A stretch of 64,000 nucleotides of DNA from Gammaproteobacteria bacterium (GCA_012960755.1 DUAT01000094.1:225248-289247); one strand, 5' to 3'. Positions 44,570 through 53,904 are shown, numbered from the stretch's first letter. Notes: a model not told the origin generated them from the letters alone. A program made the numbers and translations.

Positions 44570-46033
44570 ATGGACGATCTTGCTTTCGCTGATGCAACAT
44601 CTCTTGCTAAAAAGATTCAATCCAAGGCGATTAGTAGCAGTGAGTTATTGTCGCATTATGTACGGCGCATGGATAAATACAATCCCGAGATTAACGCGAT
44701 CGTTGTGACCCAGCTTGAGAAAGCAACGCAGCGCGCTAAGGAAGCTGATGCAGCCCTGGCAAAAGGTGAGAACTGGGGGCCATTGCATGGCGTTCCTATG
44801 ACGGTTAAAGAGTCTTATGATATCGCCGGTCTGCCGACGACATACGGGGATCCTGCTAACAGGGAAAATATCGCTGACACAGATGCGGTTGCCTGCCAAC
44901 GATTACAAGAAGCCGGTGCGGTGATATTCGGTAAAACCAACGTACCAATACATCTGGCCGACCTGCAAAGTTACAACGAAATCTATGGTGTAACTGGTAA
45001 CCCTTTCAACTTGTCTCGTACACCAGGTGGCTCTTCTGGTGGATCTGCCGCAGCCCTGGCAGCTGGTCTCACGGGACTTGAAATGGGTAGCGATATTGGT
45101 GGCTCGATTCGAAATCCGGCACATTTTTGCGGTGTATTTGGTCACAAACCAACCTGGGGTATCTTGCCAACGCGTGGGCATGCGCTCAAGGGCACACTGA
45201 CACCAGGGGATATTTCTGTCATTGGTCCCCTCGCACGTAGTGCAGAAGATCTGAAACTTGTCATGGATTTAGTTGCTGGGGCGGATGATCTTCATTCGCC
45301 GGGCTGGACACTGGCGCTACCCGAACCAAAACAGGTTTCACTCAAAGACTACAAAATTGCGGTCTGGCTGGATGACGCGTTGGCGCCGGTGGATGACACC
45401 GTGAAAGAAAGGGTGCTGCAAGTTGCACGTCTGGTCGAAGCTGCCGGGGGGCAGGTTGATTATGACGCTCGCCCGGATTTTAACGTCGAAGTTTCCCATG
45501 ACTTGTATACGCAATTGTTACACGCCGCCATGTCATCAAGGCAGTCAGCGGAAGTCTTCGATAGCAATCTGAAGCGATTGCACAAACTGGAAGAAAATGA
45601 CCAAAGCCAGTTGGCGAAGATCACCCGTGCATCAACTCTGTATTACAAAGACTGGAATGCCTACAACGAAAGTCGAACGCAGCTGCGCTGGGCGTGGCAT
45701 GAATTCTTTAAAGGTTATGACCTGCTGTTAACGCCAATGTGCGCGACGTCAGCCTTTGCACATGATCACAACCCGAAGCTTAGCCAGCGGCTCATCGCTG
45801 TAAACAACAACCCGGTCAGTTATTATGATCAGGTATTCTGGGCCGGATTGACTGGGGTTTCCTATCTGCCGTCTACCGTGGTGCCAACGGGCCTGGACCA
45901 TCAAGGGTTACCTATTGGCGTGCAGATCGTTTCCCGGGAAATGGGTGATCTTTATTGTATTGAATTTGCTCGTAAGGTCAGCCAGCAGATCGGCGGCTTT
46001 GTTGCGCCGCCAGCTTACGCGGGTGCAAGTTAA
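44570..46033 (+). CDS. Amidase (amidase signature family)
   Basis: Amidase of 487 residues. The Ser-cisSer-Lys triad is placed at Lys80 (PMTVKESYD), Ser155 (TPGGSSGGSA) and Ser179 (DIGGSIR); the spacings of 75 and 24 residues are those of the family. It hydrolyses a carboxamide to acid and ammonia; the substrate is unknown and no signal peptide is present. An AGGAGAGG precedes the ATG by about six bases. The gene stands alone between the DUF898 pseudogene and a repeat region. Confidence 0.93.
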   Translation: MDDLAFADATSLAKKIQSKAISSSELLSHYVRRMDKYNPEINAIVVTQLEKATQRAKEADAALAKGENWGPLHGVPMTVKESYDIAGLPTTYGDPANRENIADTDAVACQRLQEAGAVIFGKTNVPIHLADLQSYNEIYGVTGNPFNLSRTPGGSSGGSAAALAAGLTGLEMGSDIGGSIRNPAHFCGVFGHKPTWGILPTRGHALKGTLTPGDISVIGPLARSAEDLKLVMDLVAGADDLHSPGWTLALPEPKQVSLKDYKIAVWLDDALAPVDDTVKERVLQVARLVEAAGGQVDYDARPDFNVEVSHDLYTQLLHAAMSSRQSAEVFDSNLKRLHKLEENDQSQLAKITRASTLYYKDWNAYNESRTQLRWAWHEFFKGYDLLLTPMCATSAFAHDHNPKLSQRLIAVNNNPVSYYDQVFWAGLTGVSYLPSTVVPTGLDHQGLPIGVQIVSREMGDLYCIEFARKVSQQIGGFVAPPAYAGAS

Positions 46034-46041
46034 GAATTCGA

Positions 46042-46088
46042 GAATCCGGGGACAGTCCCCAGAAACGCCAGAAACTGTCCCCAGAAAC
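46042..46088. repeat. GGGGACAGTCCCC palindrome and GTCCCCAGAAAC direct repeat
   Basis: Nine bases after the amidase stop, a perfect palindrome GGGGACTGTCCCC-like element (GGGGACAGTCCCC, 46048-46060) is followed by AGAAAC; the 12-mer GTCCCCAGAAAC occurs at 46055-46066 and again at 46077-46088, a 22-bp period. The opening GAATCCGGGGACA matches copy A at 43658. It may act as a weak terminator or be a small mobile repeat. Confidence 0.6.
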
Positions 46089-46178
46089 CAACGGCATTAA
46101 GGGGCTTTATTGGGGCGGATTGCATTGGGTTTGTTCCCGACGTATAAATAAAAACGAACCAACCCGGACCATGACACC

Positions 46179-46748
46179 ATGAAAAAATCCAGATCCCCTA
46201 TTTTATCTATTGCTGTTGCACTGCTGGCGAGTTTGCTTGCCCAGGGACTCAGCGCAGAGGATCCTCTTGGAATGCTGGACGCTCAAGGCCATCCTCTTGC
46301 CGATCCAGAATACGATGAAATCCGGAACTGGTACGACCAGGAAGCGCTCGGACTAAACCTCTATAAAAACGATGAATACGAACGGGCATACCAAACTCTC
46401 ACGGAACCGGCCCGGCATGGCTATAAACTATCCCAGCATGCGTTGGCGCTTATGCATCTCAAAGGCGAGTCAACCCAGCCAAACCTCTTAATCGGCACTG
46501 CACTGCTGGGGCTGGCGGCAGAGTCCGGTGACAGGAAACTGGAAAAAGAGTACGAAAAACTACTGAAGAAAGTTCCGGATAAGTACAATCAACTCGTACA
46601 GGACCAAACCAGTTACTACATAGAATTATATGGTATGAAGGTACAGGGCATTGCCTGTTCAAATACCAAACTGCCCAACTCCAATATCAAAATAATGAAA
46701 TGCATCAAGCAGAAGGGTGACTACCCGGACTATCCGTGGAAGCCCTGA
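46179..46748 (+). CDS. Exported small protein with Sel1/TPR-like repeat region
   Basis: Protein of 189 residues. A signal peptide (SIAVALLASLLAQGLSAED) is followed by a helical region with YERAYQTLTEPARHGYKLSQ and HALALMHLKGEST, resembling one to two Sel1-like repeats that usually mediate protein contacts. There is no catalytic motif. Two Cys near the end (about residues 158 and 174) could form a disulfide. The gene is isolated and its stop is 6 bp from the convergent Rieske oxygenase stop. Confidence 0.7.
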   Translation: MKKSRSPILSIAVALLASLLAQGLSAEDPLGMLDAQGHPLADPEYDEIRNWYDQEALGLNLYKNDEYERAYQTLTEPARHGYKLSQHALALMHLKGESTQPNLLIGTALLGLAAESGDRKLEKEYEKLLKKVPDKYNQLVQDQTSYYIELYGMKVQGIACSNTKLPNSNIKIMKCIKQKGDYPDYPWKP

Positions 46749-46754
46749 CACTTA

Positions 46755-48068
46755 TCAGGATTTTTGGAGTGAGGATCCAGCCAGCGTCTCGAAGCGCCGT
46801 TGTACTACATCAATTGGATCTTCCGAGATAGAGGCCATCGCATCACCTGAGCGAACTCTGTAAGCTTCGGCGTTTTTGGAGCCATGGGGTGCATCGCCAT
46901 TTTGCACACCGTTTGCCGCACCCAGTATCATTTGCCGAAAACGCACCACACCCAGGTCTGTTTGGCCTAGAATTTCCCTGCTTCTGTCTGCAATCAGGCC
47001 CTGGCTATCAGCAATTGCAGCATCTTGCTCCGAGATACCCATGATCCCGGTAAAGTTTGAGTGTTTTTGAACATTGCGATCCAACAGATAATTATTGTCG
47101 CGGTTTCGTATAGGAACATAATTCTCATCCACAGCTGCGAAGATCCCCATACCCGACGCATAGGTTCGCCTTTCCTGATCTGTCAACGGCCGGTCGGGAT
47201 GATAGGCAAAACAGTAAATCCAACATGAATGGTCATCAATTGGGACCCAGGTATTTCCCTGGTGCATTTCACCGGGGAAACTGTTTGGTGCGAGGGAATG
47301 ATTCGGCATCATAAACTGGGTGAGGCGATAATAGAGTTGGTCTTCATCGTCAGTTGTTCTTGATGCACACATGGTCAAACCGGCATCATGTTTCAACACG
47401 GTAAAATGCGGCATACTGTCTTCGATAAGCCAACGATAACGTGCGAGTGCGGCCGGTTCATTGCGTCCCTCTGAAGGGAGTAAAGCGACACGTTCGCCAT
47501 CAGAAATATTCGCATGAAGGAAGGAGAAGTGTGCTGTATCAATTCCACCTTCCACCGCCTGCGCCCAATTACATTGTTGAAGTTTTTTCGAGACAAACCG
47601 TTGTGATTCCGGTAAGAGAGCAAATTCCATTTGCGGTAACGGCGGAGCGTCTTCTCCAAAGAAGACCCAAACCATATCGCCCCATTCCTGAACCTTTAAT
47701 GCCCGGATTGCAGCTTTTGGTTTTGTCTTGTCAGCGATTTTGTCAGGTGATGTCGGTAAATCTACACAGTTGCCTGACTTGTCAAATTTCCACCCATGGT
47801 AGGCACAACGCAAACCGCAAGATTCGTTTCGGCCGAAGATGAGGTTAGCGCCACGATGGGGACAACGGGGTTCGACGACACCGATCTCGCCATCACTGTC
47901 ACGGAAGGCGACGAAATCCTCACCGAGAATCTTAACGGCTTGGGGTGCACCATCCACCTCTAGCTCCCGAGACAGTAGAGCCGGTTGCCAATACCGGCGG
48001 AACACCACACCCATCGTCGTCTCAGGACCGGTTTGCGTGAGCAACTGATTTTCTTCCTGGGTTAGCAT
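46755..48068 (-). CDS. Rieske 2Fe-2S aromatic ring-hydroxylating oxygenase, alpha subunit
   Basis: Oxygenase component of 437 residues. The Rieske cluster ligands are Cys69-Pro-His71 and Cys88-x-x-His91 (CPHRGAN and CAYHGWKF). The mononuclear iron site is in GGIDTAHFSFLHA with Asp/His/His arrangement. The layout resembles phthalate/vanillate-type (type IA) oxygenases with a separate reductase. No reductase or ferredoxin gene is adjacent. A 7-bp tandem repeat of nine copies starts 83 bp upstream of the start codon. Confidence 0.93.
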   Translation of the reverse strand: MLTQEENQLLTQTGPETTMGVVFRRYWQPALLSRELEVDGAPQAVKILGEDFVAFRDSDGEIGVVEPRCPHRGANLIFGRNESCGLRCAYHGWKFDKSGNCVDLPTSPDKIADKTKPKAAIRALKVQEWGDMVWVFFGEDAPPLPQMEFALLPESQRFVSKKLQQCNWAQAVEGGIDTAHFSFLHANISDGERVALLPSEGRNEPAALARYRWLIEDSMPHFTVLKHDAGLTMCASRTTDDEDQLYYRLTQFMMPNHSLAPNSFPGEMHQGNTWVPIDDHSCWIYCFAYHPDRPLTDQERRTYASGMGIFAAVDENYVPIRNRDNNYLLDRNVQKHSNFTGIMGISEQDAAIADSQGLIADRSREILGQTDLGVVRFRQMILGAANGVQNGDAPHGSKNAEAYRVRSGDAMASISEDPIDVVQRRFETLAGSSLQKS

Positions 48069-48150
48069 CAGTTTTACACCTGTGAGTCGTGTTTTCCAAC
48101 AGTTTGCAGAGATTGCAGGTTGGAATCAATCGTTCTTGGCATCATCATCG

Positions 48151-48213
48151 CTGGTTGCTGGTTGCTGGTTGCTGGTTGCTGGTTGCTGGTTGCTGGTTGC
48201 TGGTTGCTGGTTG
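48151..48213. repeat. Tandem repeat CTGGTTG x 9
   Basis: Nine exact copies of the 7-mer CTGGTTG run without interruption from 48151 to 48213. The array lies upstream of the leftward Rieske oxygenase gene, in the probable promoter region. A 7-nt unit in such an array is prone to copy change by slippage. Confidence 0.95.
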
Positions 48214-48274
48214 AGGCATGGGCATCGTGACAAGACGCTTGTCCGAAATCGCCTACCGCCATGCCCTCCGAGTA

Positions 48275-48384
48275 TCCGAAAGCGGGAGTATCCTAATACA
48301 CCTTACATCTTCGTTAGAAAACGTGGTGGGCCCATGACTGATTCCAACGTCAGAGAGATGTTAAAGCGAGCATGTGAAATCGGG
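48275..48384 (+). pseudogene. Fragment of a tyrosine recombinase (phage integrase)
   Basis: About 36 codons read in one frame as NTPYIFVRKRGGPMTDSNVR followed by EMLKRACEIGF, matching the stretch of tyrosine integrases just before the His-x-x-Arg box. The expected HPHxLRH box and catalytic Tyr are not found; the frame continues into unrelated sequence. It is the scar of a lost mobile element, located between the tandem repeat and the DUF2142 gene. Confidence 0.5.
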
Positions 48385-48931
48385 TTTCACCATTTGCTTG
48401 CTCGTAAAGTCAATAAAAGAATCCAACACTGCTCTTCAATTCCGGCTTCGATTGACTTGAAGATATTGTCGATTTCTCTGAACAGCCAATCTGACCGCAC
48501 CTGCCCGTTAGCGTAATCCCACAAGCTGGCATTTTGCATCAGAATTAGTGCCGTTATGTGGTTTGCGCCATCTAGCAAGATCAGCGGTTCAGCTCATGAA
48601 CAGGAGCTACGTACCTGAAGAAGACATCGATACGTGCATTGGAAGAATAGCGGTAGGTAACTCACGGTTGAGTTGCAGCAAAATGAATCTACATGATTGC
48701 AGAAACACACTACAAGGGCACCGAAGATTGCAAAAGAACGACTCGGGTCAGTTGCGAGTTGCCAGTGGCCAGGATGTCCAGGTTGAGAGAAAGAAAGTTA
48801 AGGTAGAATCGGATCGGTTGAAGAAATCTACCATCAAGTATTTCATCGATCACAAGTACCGGGACTGATTCACCACTGAACGAAAAAACGGGTGAAGCCA
48901 TACTAGATAGGCTGGAATCTCATTTCAGAGG
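48385..48931. other. Gene-poor stretch with no supported gene
   Basis: Short open frames exist on both strands (for example 48387-48578 minus and 48548-48868 plus) but none has a recognisable family, a good ribosome site or neighbours. A GTTGCGAGTTGCCAGTGGCCAG stretch near 48756-48777 resembles low-complexity repeats often seen beside accessory genes. I see no gene here. Confidence 0.5.
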
Positions 48932-50911
48932 TTAGTTTCCAGCAGTAAGATAATATCTGCCTATCAATACTGGAATTGCGAATGAACATACAAAAGCTAC
49001 CCACAACAGTAGCAGCGAAGTCGAAGTGAAGCTCTTTATTGCATTTTCACTTCGGATACTACTTGATATTGCGTACGAAGAGACTAAGGCGGGGATCATG
49101 AAATAGCGTCCCTGAACACCAGAAATAACTATCGCAGGATGACCAGGTGCGCTAATCAATAACGCGACAAATACCAAAAAGCAACTAGCAACGGAAACCA
49201 GAATCAAAGTCGCACTCCCAAGTGCATTTTCTCTAATCTGTTTAAATGAGAACGACAAAACAAAGGCTAAACCCAGAAAATAGGTTGATGTTTGATAAAA
49301 AGCCGTACTGAAACGTGTGTCTAACCAACCTAGAATCCCGATAAAACCGTCAACATAGAATCCTCCGAGTCGAATTAAAGTGTTTGAAAGAACCTCAATG
49401 AACTGAAGCGGCTGGCGGAGATAAAACTCCAAAATTTCAGCTCTGGTTTGTTCATACTGCACACTCGTGTCGATTGAATGAACCCAGCCGAAACCAAACC
49501 ACCAGACAATGATGGAAACCGTTAATCCAAGAATGAATATATCACTTTTGTCTCGGCCCTTAGCTACCATAAAAATCGGGAGTAAAATTAAAGGTAACAT
49601 ATACAATCTGGAGGTAGTGACAATGACGAGTGCAATCATCATCATCGCGAATTCAACTCTAGAAATTGATCCTTCACTCCTTATTGATCTACTAAAGATG
49701 CTAAGAATAAGCACCGATAGTGCGATAGAAAAACCATCCACCGTCGCTGAACCAAATTGGAACAGTGTCATCGGCATAAATAGAAGTGTTAGTACCATCA
49801 TTCCTGGTTGGGTGATAGTAAAAGCTTTCACTAAACATAAAACAACGAAGAACAAAATTGACAATCGAGCGAGCTTGTAGGTCGCATCAATGGAGAAATT
49901 CAGACTCTGCCCAAGTTTTATCGCGATCGCCTGAGGTAGATAGACAGCGAACATATAGGGAGTCGTCGTAAAATGTTGCAAGAAAGTTCTTTCATCAGAC
50001 CATTCCACGTACTTGGACATTCCGATCCTAGATGCAGTAATGCCTTTGTTTGAGTGACGAGCTATTCCACCATAATACGCTTGGTACTTTAAGTAGGCAG
50101 GGTCAATCTCACCACCAATCACGCCATCGCGAACGATCAGGTTAGTCTCGCCTTGTGATATAAAATACGCCCGCTGAAAGTGAGCAAATTCGTCCGGCGA
50201 CTGAAAGGGCGGGATTATCGACGAAATAACCAGGCTGATCAAAAAAACAAGTGTACCGATCACACCGGCCTCAATTGTCACACTGGAAACTCCTTCCAGT
50301 GCGTCCTTTTTTTTCATGTACACGAGCGCCAGAAGATTGAACCCTAGAGTACTTACCACGAGAAACAGAATCAGAGATCCCAAATTTCTATTCTCCGGTT
50401 CAACACGCAGTGCATACGTGAATTCGAAAGAGGGGTCAGGACCCACAACCGGCAAACTGATGAAGTCTCCCGATGGTTTCAGTGTTAACGAATGTAGGGG
50501 CACGACCATTTGAGAAAGTAATGTTGAGTCCAATAGTTGCTCGGACGCAGGAGTTATCACTGTAATGGAATAGACTTTAACTATCCCGGAAACAGAATAA
50601 GCGGGGTCGATCCTGAATTTCTTAATCGGAGTAGCAGAAGCGTTGTGTAATCGAATGGGGTATAAGTGTCTGCCCTCATAAAGCTCAAAGCGGGTGCTGT
50701 TTTTCTGCAAATACCCAGACCCTGTCGAGTAAAATACCTGCCCGAGATCAGAAGATTCTATGGACAAGTCTATTCTCAAATCGACTGCCGACTTCTGGTC
50801 GGTGAAGTAAGAATTGACACCATATACAAGCGCCAGACTAGTGAGTGTCGCCAGCATATATGGTGTATTTTTTTTCAGGCTCTCAACAGCGAGTCTCAAC
50901 TGCATCTTCAT
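48932..50911 (-). CDS. DUF2142 family polytopic membrane protein
   Basis: Membrane protein of 659 residues. The first helix (about 18-36) is followed by a periplasmic domain to about residue 175, then ten or more helices. The segment IPPFQSPDEFAHFQRAYFI contains the DEFAH motif of DUF2142, a GT-C-like glycosyltransferase-type group. The role is probably transfer of a sugar from a lipid carrier, but no substrate is known. It has lower GC and stands apart from operons, consistent with horizontally acquired surface-polysaccharide genes. Confidence 0.85.
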   Translation of the reverse strand: MKMQLRLAVESLKKNTPYMLATLTSLALVYGVNSYFTDQKSAVDLRIDLSIESSDLGQVFYSTGSGYLQKNSTRFELYEGRHLYPIRLHNASATPIKKFRIDPAYSVSGIVKVYSITVITPASEQLLDSTLLSQMVVPLHSLTLKPSGDFISLPVVGPDPSFEFTYALRVEPENRNLGSLILFLVVSTLGFNLLALVYMKKKDALEGVSSVTIEAGVIGTLVFLISLVISSIIPPFQSPDEFAHFQRAYFISQGETNLIVRDGVIGGEIDPAYLKYQAYYGGIARHSNKGITASRIGMSKYVEWSDERTFLQHFTTTPYMFAVYLPQAIAIKLGQSLNFSIDATYKLARLSILFFVVLCLVKAFTITQPGMMVLTLLFMPMTLFQFGSATVDGFSIALSVLILSIFSRSIRSEGSISRVEFAMMMIALVIVTTSRLYMLPLILLPIFMVAKGRDKSDIFILGLTVSIIVWWFGFGWVHSIDTSVQYEQTRAEILEFYLRQPLQFIEVLSNTLIRLGGFYVDGFIGILGWLDTRFSTAFYQTSTYFLGLAFVLSFSFKQIRENALGSATLILVSVASCFLVFVALLISAPGHPAIVISGVQGRYFMIPALVSSYAISSSIRSENAIKSFTSTSLLLLWVAFVCSFAIPVLIGRYYLTAGN

Positions 50912-51197
50912 AGTCGGGAACCAATTATTTTCATGCCGATGATATAGAAACTAACACATTCCTTCTCTCAGCTCCCCACTGACCAAAAACGATCCTAGAC
51001 CTGTTCCAGCTTTTCAAACTGGAAAACGCCAGATTGCTGTATTAGGGTAGAAATGCGTTTAGTCAAGCGAGCACTGCTCAACCACTGTTGCCGGGTACAA
51101 ATTCTCAAAACAATTGGCTGCTAGAAGAAGAAATCTCCGGCATAACGCCTGATTAGCTGTATGTCACTAATTTTCAATGACTGGATGATCGTGAAAG
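50912..51197. other. Intergenic region
   Basis: Divergent spacer of 286 bp between the DUF2142 gene and the LamG-like gene. Both promoters must lie here, but no strong consensus or structured RNA was recognised. Confidence 0.4.
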
Positions 51198-52001
51198 ATG
51201 AACAATTCGAAATTCCTGATAGCTGCAGCTCTGATTCTCGGTAGCCTTTTGATTGCATATATGGCAAAGCTGAGCTGGAATGATGCACCAAAAAAAAGCC
51301 CTGAATTAACAAGTGTGATTCTACAACCGAGAGAAGGGGTCACTGAAAATGTTTTCCCCGGAGCCAAACCTGACGAATTCGATCAGTTGATAAGGGATAC
51401 AAGTGAGTTTATGGCTGAAGCAAACGTCAACGATCCTGGAATGCAGGACGGAGGCAAAATTCATGCAGTGATTGGTTGGATGCATGGGCCAATCATTGAT
51501 ATCGGAGATCCATCAGACCTGACCAAAAATCGCCTATCAGTATCAACGTCCGCAGATGGGATATTATTTGAGATTTTCGATTCAGAAGGGAAACACCACC
51601 AGTTGCAGAGCGCATTTGATAAATTTGACGAGATAAGCTCGCTGGAATTGTTGTGGTCGCCTCGTGATCAATTTCTGTCGATTACCGTCGATCAACAAAT
51701 TTTAGCAAAAAAGCGGACACCTGCCTTTTCGATATTTCAAGACACTAACACTGACCGCCAAATGATTGTCGGTTCAAATTTTCGGGAAACAAGCGGACAC
51801 GGCGGTATTCGAGGCGTCACCGTTTATAGTAATCGTCAAATAAGTGCCGCCACAAATTTCGAAGAAACGAGTGCATACGGTAGCATTCAAGATGTCAATG
51901 TCTATGCCAATCGCCCAAAGAGTGCCAGCTCAAAATTCGAAGACGTGTCAGGATATGGTAGTATTCGAAGTGTTAGTGTATTTGCGTCTAAAGAACGCTA
52001 A
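51198..52001 (+). CDS. Membrane-anchored LamG-like protein with C-terminal 26-residue repeats
   Basis: Protein of 267 residues. An N-terminal helix (KFLIAAALILGSLLIAYMA) anchors it. The middle part has a LamG/pentraxin-like flow (ELLWSPRDQFLSITVDQQIL then DRQMIVGSNF). The tail consists of three tandem copies of a 26-residue unit (51771-51848, 51849-51926 and 51927-51998) with pattern F-x-E-x-S-x-x-G-x-I-x-x-V-x-V-Y. Each copy resembles the last strand pair of a LamG domain (GxIxxVxVY). The function is unknown; an extracellular binding role is a guess. No family name can be given with confidence. Confidence 0.75.
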   Translation: MNNSKFLIAAALILGSLLIAYMAKLSWNDAPKKSPELTSVILQPREGVTENVFPGAKPDEFDQLIRDTSEFMAEANVNDPGMQDGGKIHAVIGWMHGPIIDIGDPSDLTKNRLSVSTSADGILFEIFDSEGKHHQLQSAFDKFDEISSLELLWSPRDQFLSITVDQQILAKKRTPAFSIFQDTNTDRQMIVGSNFRETSGHGGIRGVTVYSNRQISAATNFEETSAYGSIQDVNVYANRPKSASSKFEDVSGYGSIRSVSVFASKER

Positions 52002-52074
52002 CCAACCAGAATCCCAGCGGCCAAGAGAAATTAGCAGCGCCTCAGCTTCCTAAATTTGTGGCGCACGTTCCCAC

Positions 52075-52530
52075 TCAAGCACAGGAATGTGGATTCAAGC
52101 GCTGAATATCTGCTTCTGCGACAGCTCCATTTCCGGGCAAGGTCCGCACGTGGTACTTGCTCATTAACGCCTCCCCTAAAAAATCCAGGGCATCATTGAT
52201 CCCTCTCTGGTAGGACATTTTGACCTTGTCTCGTATGAAATCACCGTCCCATTTATCGTCGTCTACCTGGGTTCGACTCAGTTCCAGGGAGTACCGGTTG
52301 CGACCGAAAGCGTAGGTTGAATCGAGTTTGTACTTTCCGCCAATACCCTCGTGGTTCAACTGGTCTCTACCTGCCCCACCAGACTCGTAGCCAACTTCAT
52401 CATCGACTTCGTGTCCAGCCCGGGCGATAGCAATCAGTCCTGCGAAAACTGGTTGGAGTACAACTGTATGGCATGGGCTTTGGGTAACAATACACATTGG
52501 TGTGACCTCACATTGCAGGACATTGAGCAT
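52075..52530 (-). CDS. Hypothetical protein or gene fragment
   Basis: Open frame of 151 residues. The C-terminal 95 residues look protein-like and structured (GKYKLDSTYAFGRNRYSLEL, then KVKMSYQRGINDALDFLG), whereas the first 40 residues look random and are rich in Cys and Val. A shorter protein from an internal start, or the 3' remnant of a larger gene, is possible. The opposite strand has a frame at 52351-52650 that I consider less likely. No function is assigned. Confidence 0.35.
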   Translation of the reverse strand: MLNVLQCEVTPMCIVTQSPCHTVVLQPVFAGLIAIARAGHEVDDEVGYESGGAGRDQLNHEGIGGKYKLDSTYAFGRNRYSLELSRTQVDDDKWDGDFIRDKVKMSYQRGINDALDFLGEALMSKYHVRTLPGNGAVAEADIQRLNPHSCA

Positions 52531-52727
52531 TCCCTTAAGGGGTTAGCTGGCACCTATGGAGAGGTGACTCGTTTCTATCGAGGGCGAATACCAGAGTCAC
52601 AGCCGAATTTTCTCTCCGAGGCGATAATGGTAGCTGTTTGGTTTACTTGAGCCGCAGACTCAAGATGCGGCACCATCTGCGCCAGTTTGTAAGAAAGGTC
52701 TATTTGAATCTAACTCGTTGAGTCAAT

Positions 52728-52804
52728 TGGTCGGGATGGCGAGATTTGAACTCACGACCCCTGCCTCCCGAAGACAGTGCTCTACCAGGCTGAGCTACAC
52801 CCCG
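52728..52804 (-). tRNA. tRNA-Pro (anticodon CGG)
   Basis: A full cloverleaf of 77 nt is read on the minus strand. Acceptor CGGGGTG pairs with CATCCCG, followed by A73 and an encoded CCA. The anticodon arm is CTGTC-TTCGGGA-GGCAG, giving anticodon CGG (codon CCG, proline). The T-arm has GTTCAAATC. It lies 42 bp downstream of ispB and in the same direction, a usual location for this tRNA. Confidence 0.95.
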
Positions 52805-52846
52805 ACTGTGCACCAGTATACCTAACGGTTTCGTTGGCAGTAAAAA

Positions 52847-53812
52847 TTAATTCCGGCGATCAACAGAAAACTGAACCAGGTCGGTAATGGCCTGGCGATA
52901 GGTAGAAGGTGGGATCTGCTGCAGGCAATGCAATGCACCGTCTTTTTCCAGTTCGGCCTGTTCTGCAGTATAGCTGATACCACCTGTATCCCGGACCGCA
53001 TCAAGGACCGCTACCATTTCAGTTGAACCACCATTGACGATGGCTTCTTTAATCAGCCCCTGCTGGGCATTGTTGCCATTTCGAAGTGCAACAATCAGCG
53101 GTAAGGTGACTTTCCCTTCGGCAAGGTCATCACCGACATTCTTACCCAGGTCAGAGGTAGAACCCTCGTAATCGAGCAGATCATCCATTAGCTGGAAGGC
53201 AATACCCAAATGGCTGCCTAGTTGGCGCAGGGCTTGCTGTTTCTTATCCGCTGCATTGGCGAGGACCGCGCCGGTATGGGCGGCGACCTCAAACAGCAGG
53301 GCGGTTTTTCGATAGATTACCTGCCGATAGACTGTTTCTGTGATCTCGATATTCTTCAGATTGATCAGCTGCTGGACTTCACCTTCGGCAATACCGTTAG
53401 TTGCCTTGGAGAGTAGAGACATGATTTCCATATCACCGATCTCCACCATCATTTCAAATGCTCTGGAATGTAAAAAGTCTCCCACCAGCACGCTGGCTGC
53501 GTTGCCCCATTGGGCATTGGCGGTTTTGCGGCCGCGCCGCAGCTCGGAGGTATCGACCACGTCATCATGCAGTAGCATTGCGGTATGCAGGAACTCGATG
53601 ATAACTGCCAGTTTGATATGATTACTGCCCTGGTAACCACAGGCCCTAGCACTGAGAAGGACCAGGAGGGGACGAAGCCTTTTTCCGCCGGCGTTAATCA
53701 GATAGGTCGCGATTTCCTCAACCAGGGGGACATGAGAAGTCAGGCTTTCCTGTATAAGCTTATTTACTGCACTGAAATCTGATTCCACTGCTTGGTAAAA
53801 TGAGTAAGGCAT
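52847..53812 (-). CDS. ispB: Octaprenyl diphosphate synthase
   Basis: Trans-prenyl transferase of 321 residues making the isoprenoid side chain of ubiquinone. The first Asp-rich motif is LLHDDVVDTSELRRGR (Asp83-84), the second LMDDLLDYEG near residue 211; GGKRLRPLL at 42-50 binds the substrate diphosphate. Length and context, divergent from rplU-rpmA, are as in other gammaproteobacteria. The tRNA-Pro gene follows in the same direction. Confidence 0.95.
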   Translation of the reverse strand: MPYSFYQAVESDFSAVNKLIQESLTSHVPLVEEIATYLINAGGKRLRPLLVLLSARACGYQGSNHIKLAVIIEFLHTAMLLHDDVVDTSELRRGRKTANAQWGNAASVLVGDFLHSRAFEMMVEIGDMEIMSLLSKATNGIAEGEVQQLINLKNIEITETVYRQVIYRKTALLFEVAAHTGAVLANAADKKQQALRQLGSHLGIAFQLMDDLLDYEGSTSDLGKNVGDDLAEGKVTLPLIVALRNGNNAQQGLIKEAIVNGGSTEMVAVLDAVRDTGGISYTAEQAELEKDGALHCLQQIPPSTYRQAITDLVQFSVDRRN

Positions 53813-53904
53813 GATTTTCCAAAGGCCGCATAATCAGGGAAGGTAAATCGATGATCCTAGAGTTCACAGCGTCGCTCTGTCAAGTCGTAAAATAGAATTC
53901 TATG

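Noticed and set aside
48151..48213. CRISPR array
   Set aside because: The repeat unit is 7 bp with no spacers.
48074..48262. Minus-strand frame with SNQQPAT repeats
   Set aside because: It is only the translation of the 7-bp DNA repeat; a 7-nt unit gives a 21-nt protein period in any frame.
52351..52650. 99-codon plus-strand frame
   Set aside because: It overlaps the minus-strand frame whose C-terminal part looks more protein-like; no ribosome site or family.
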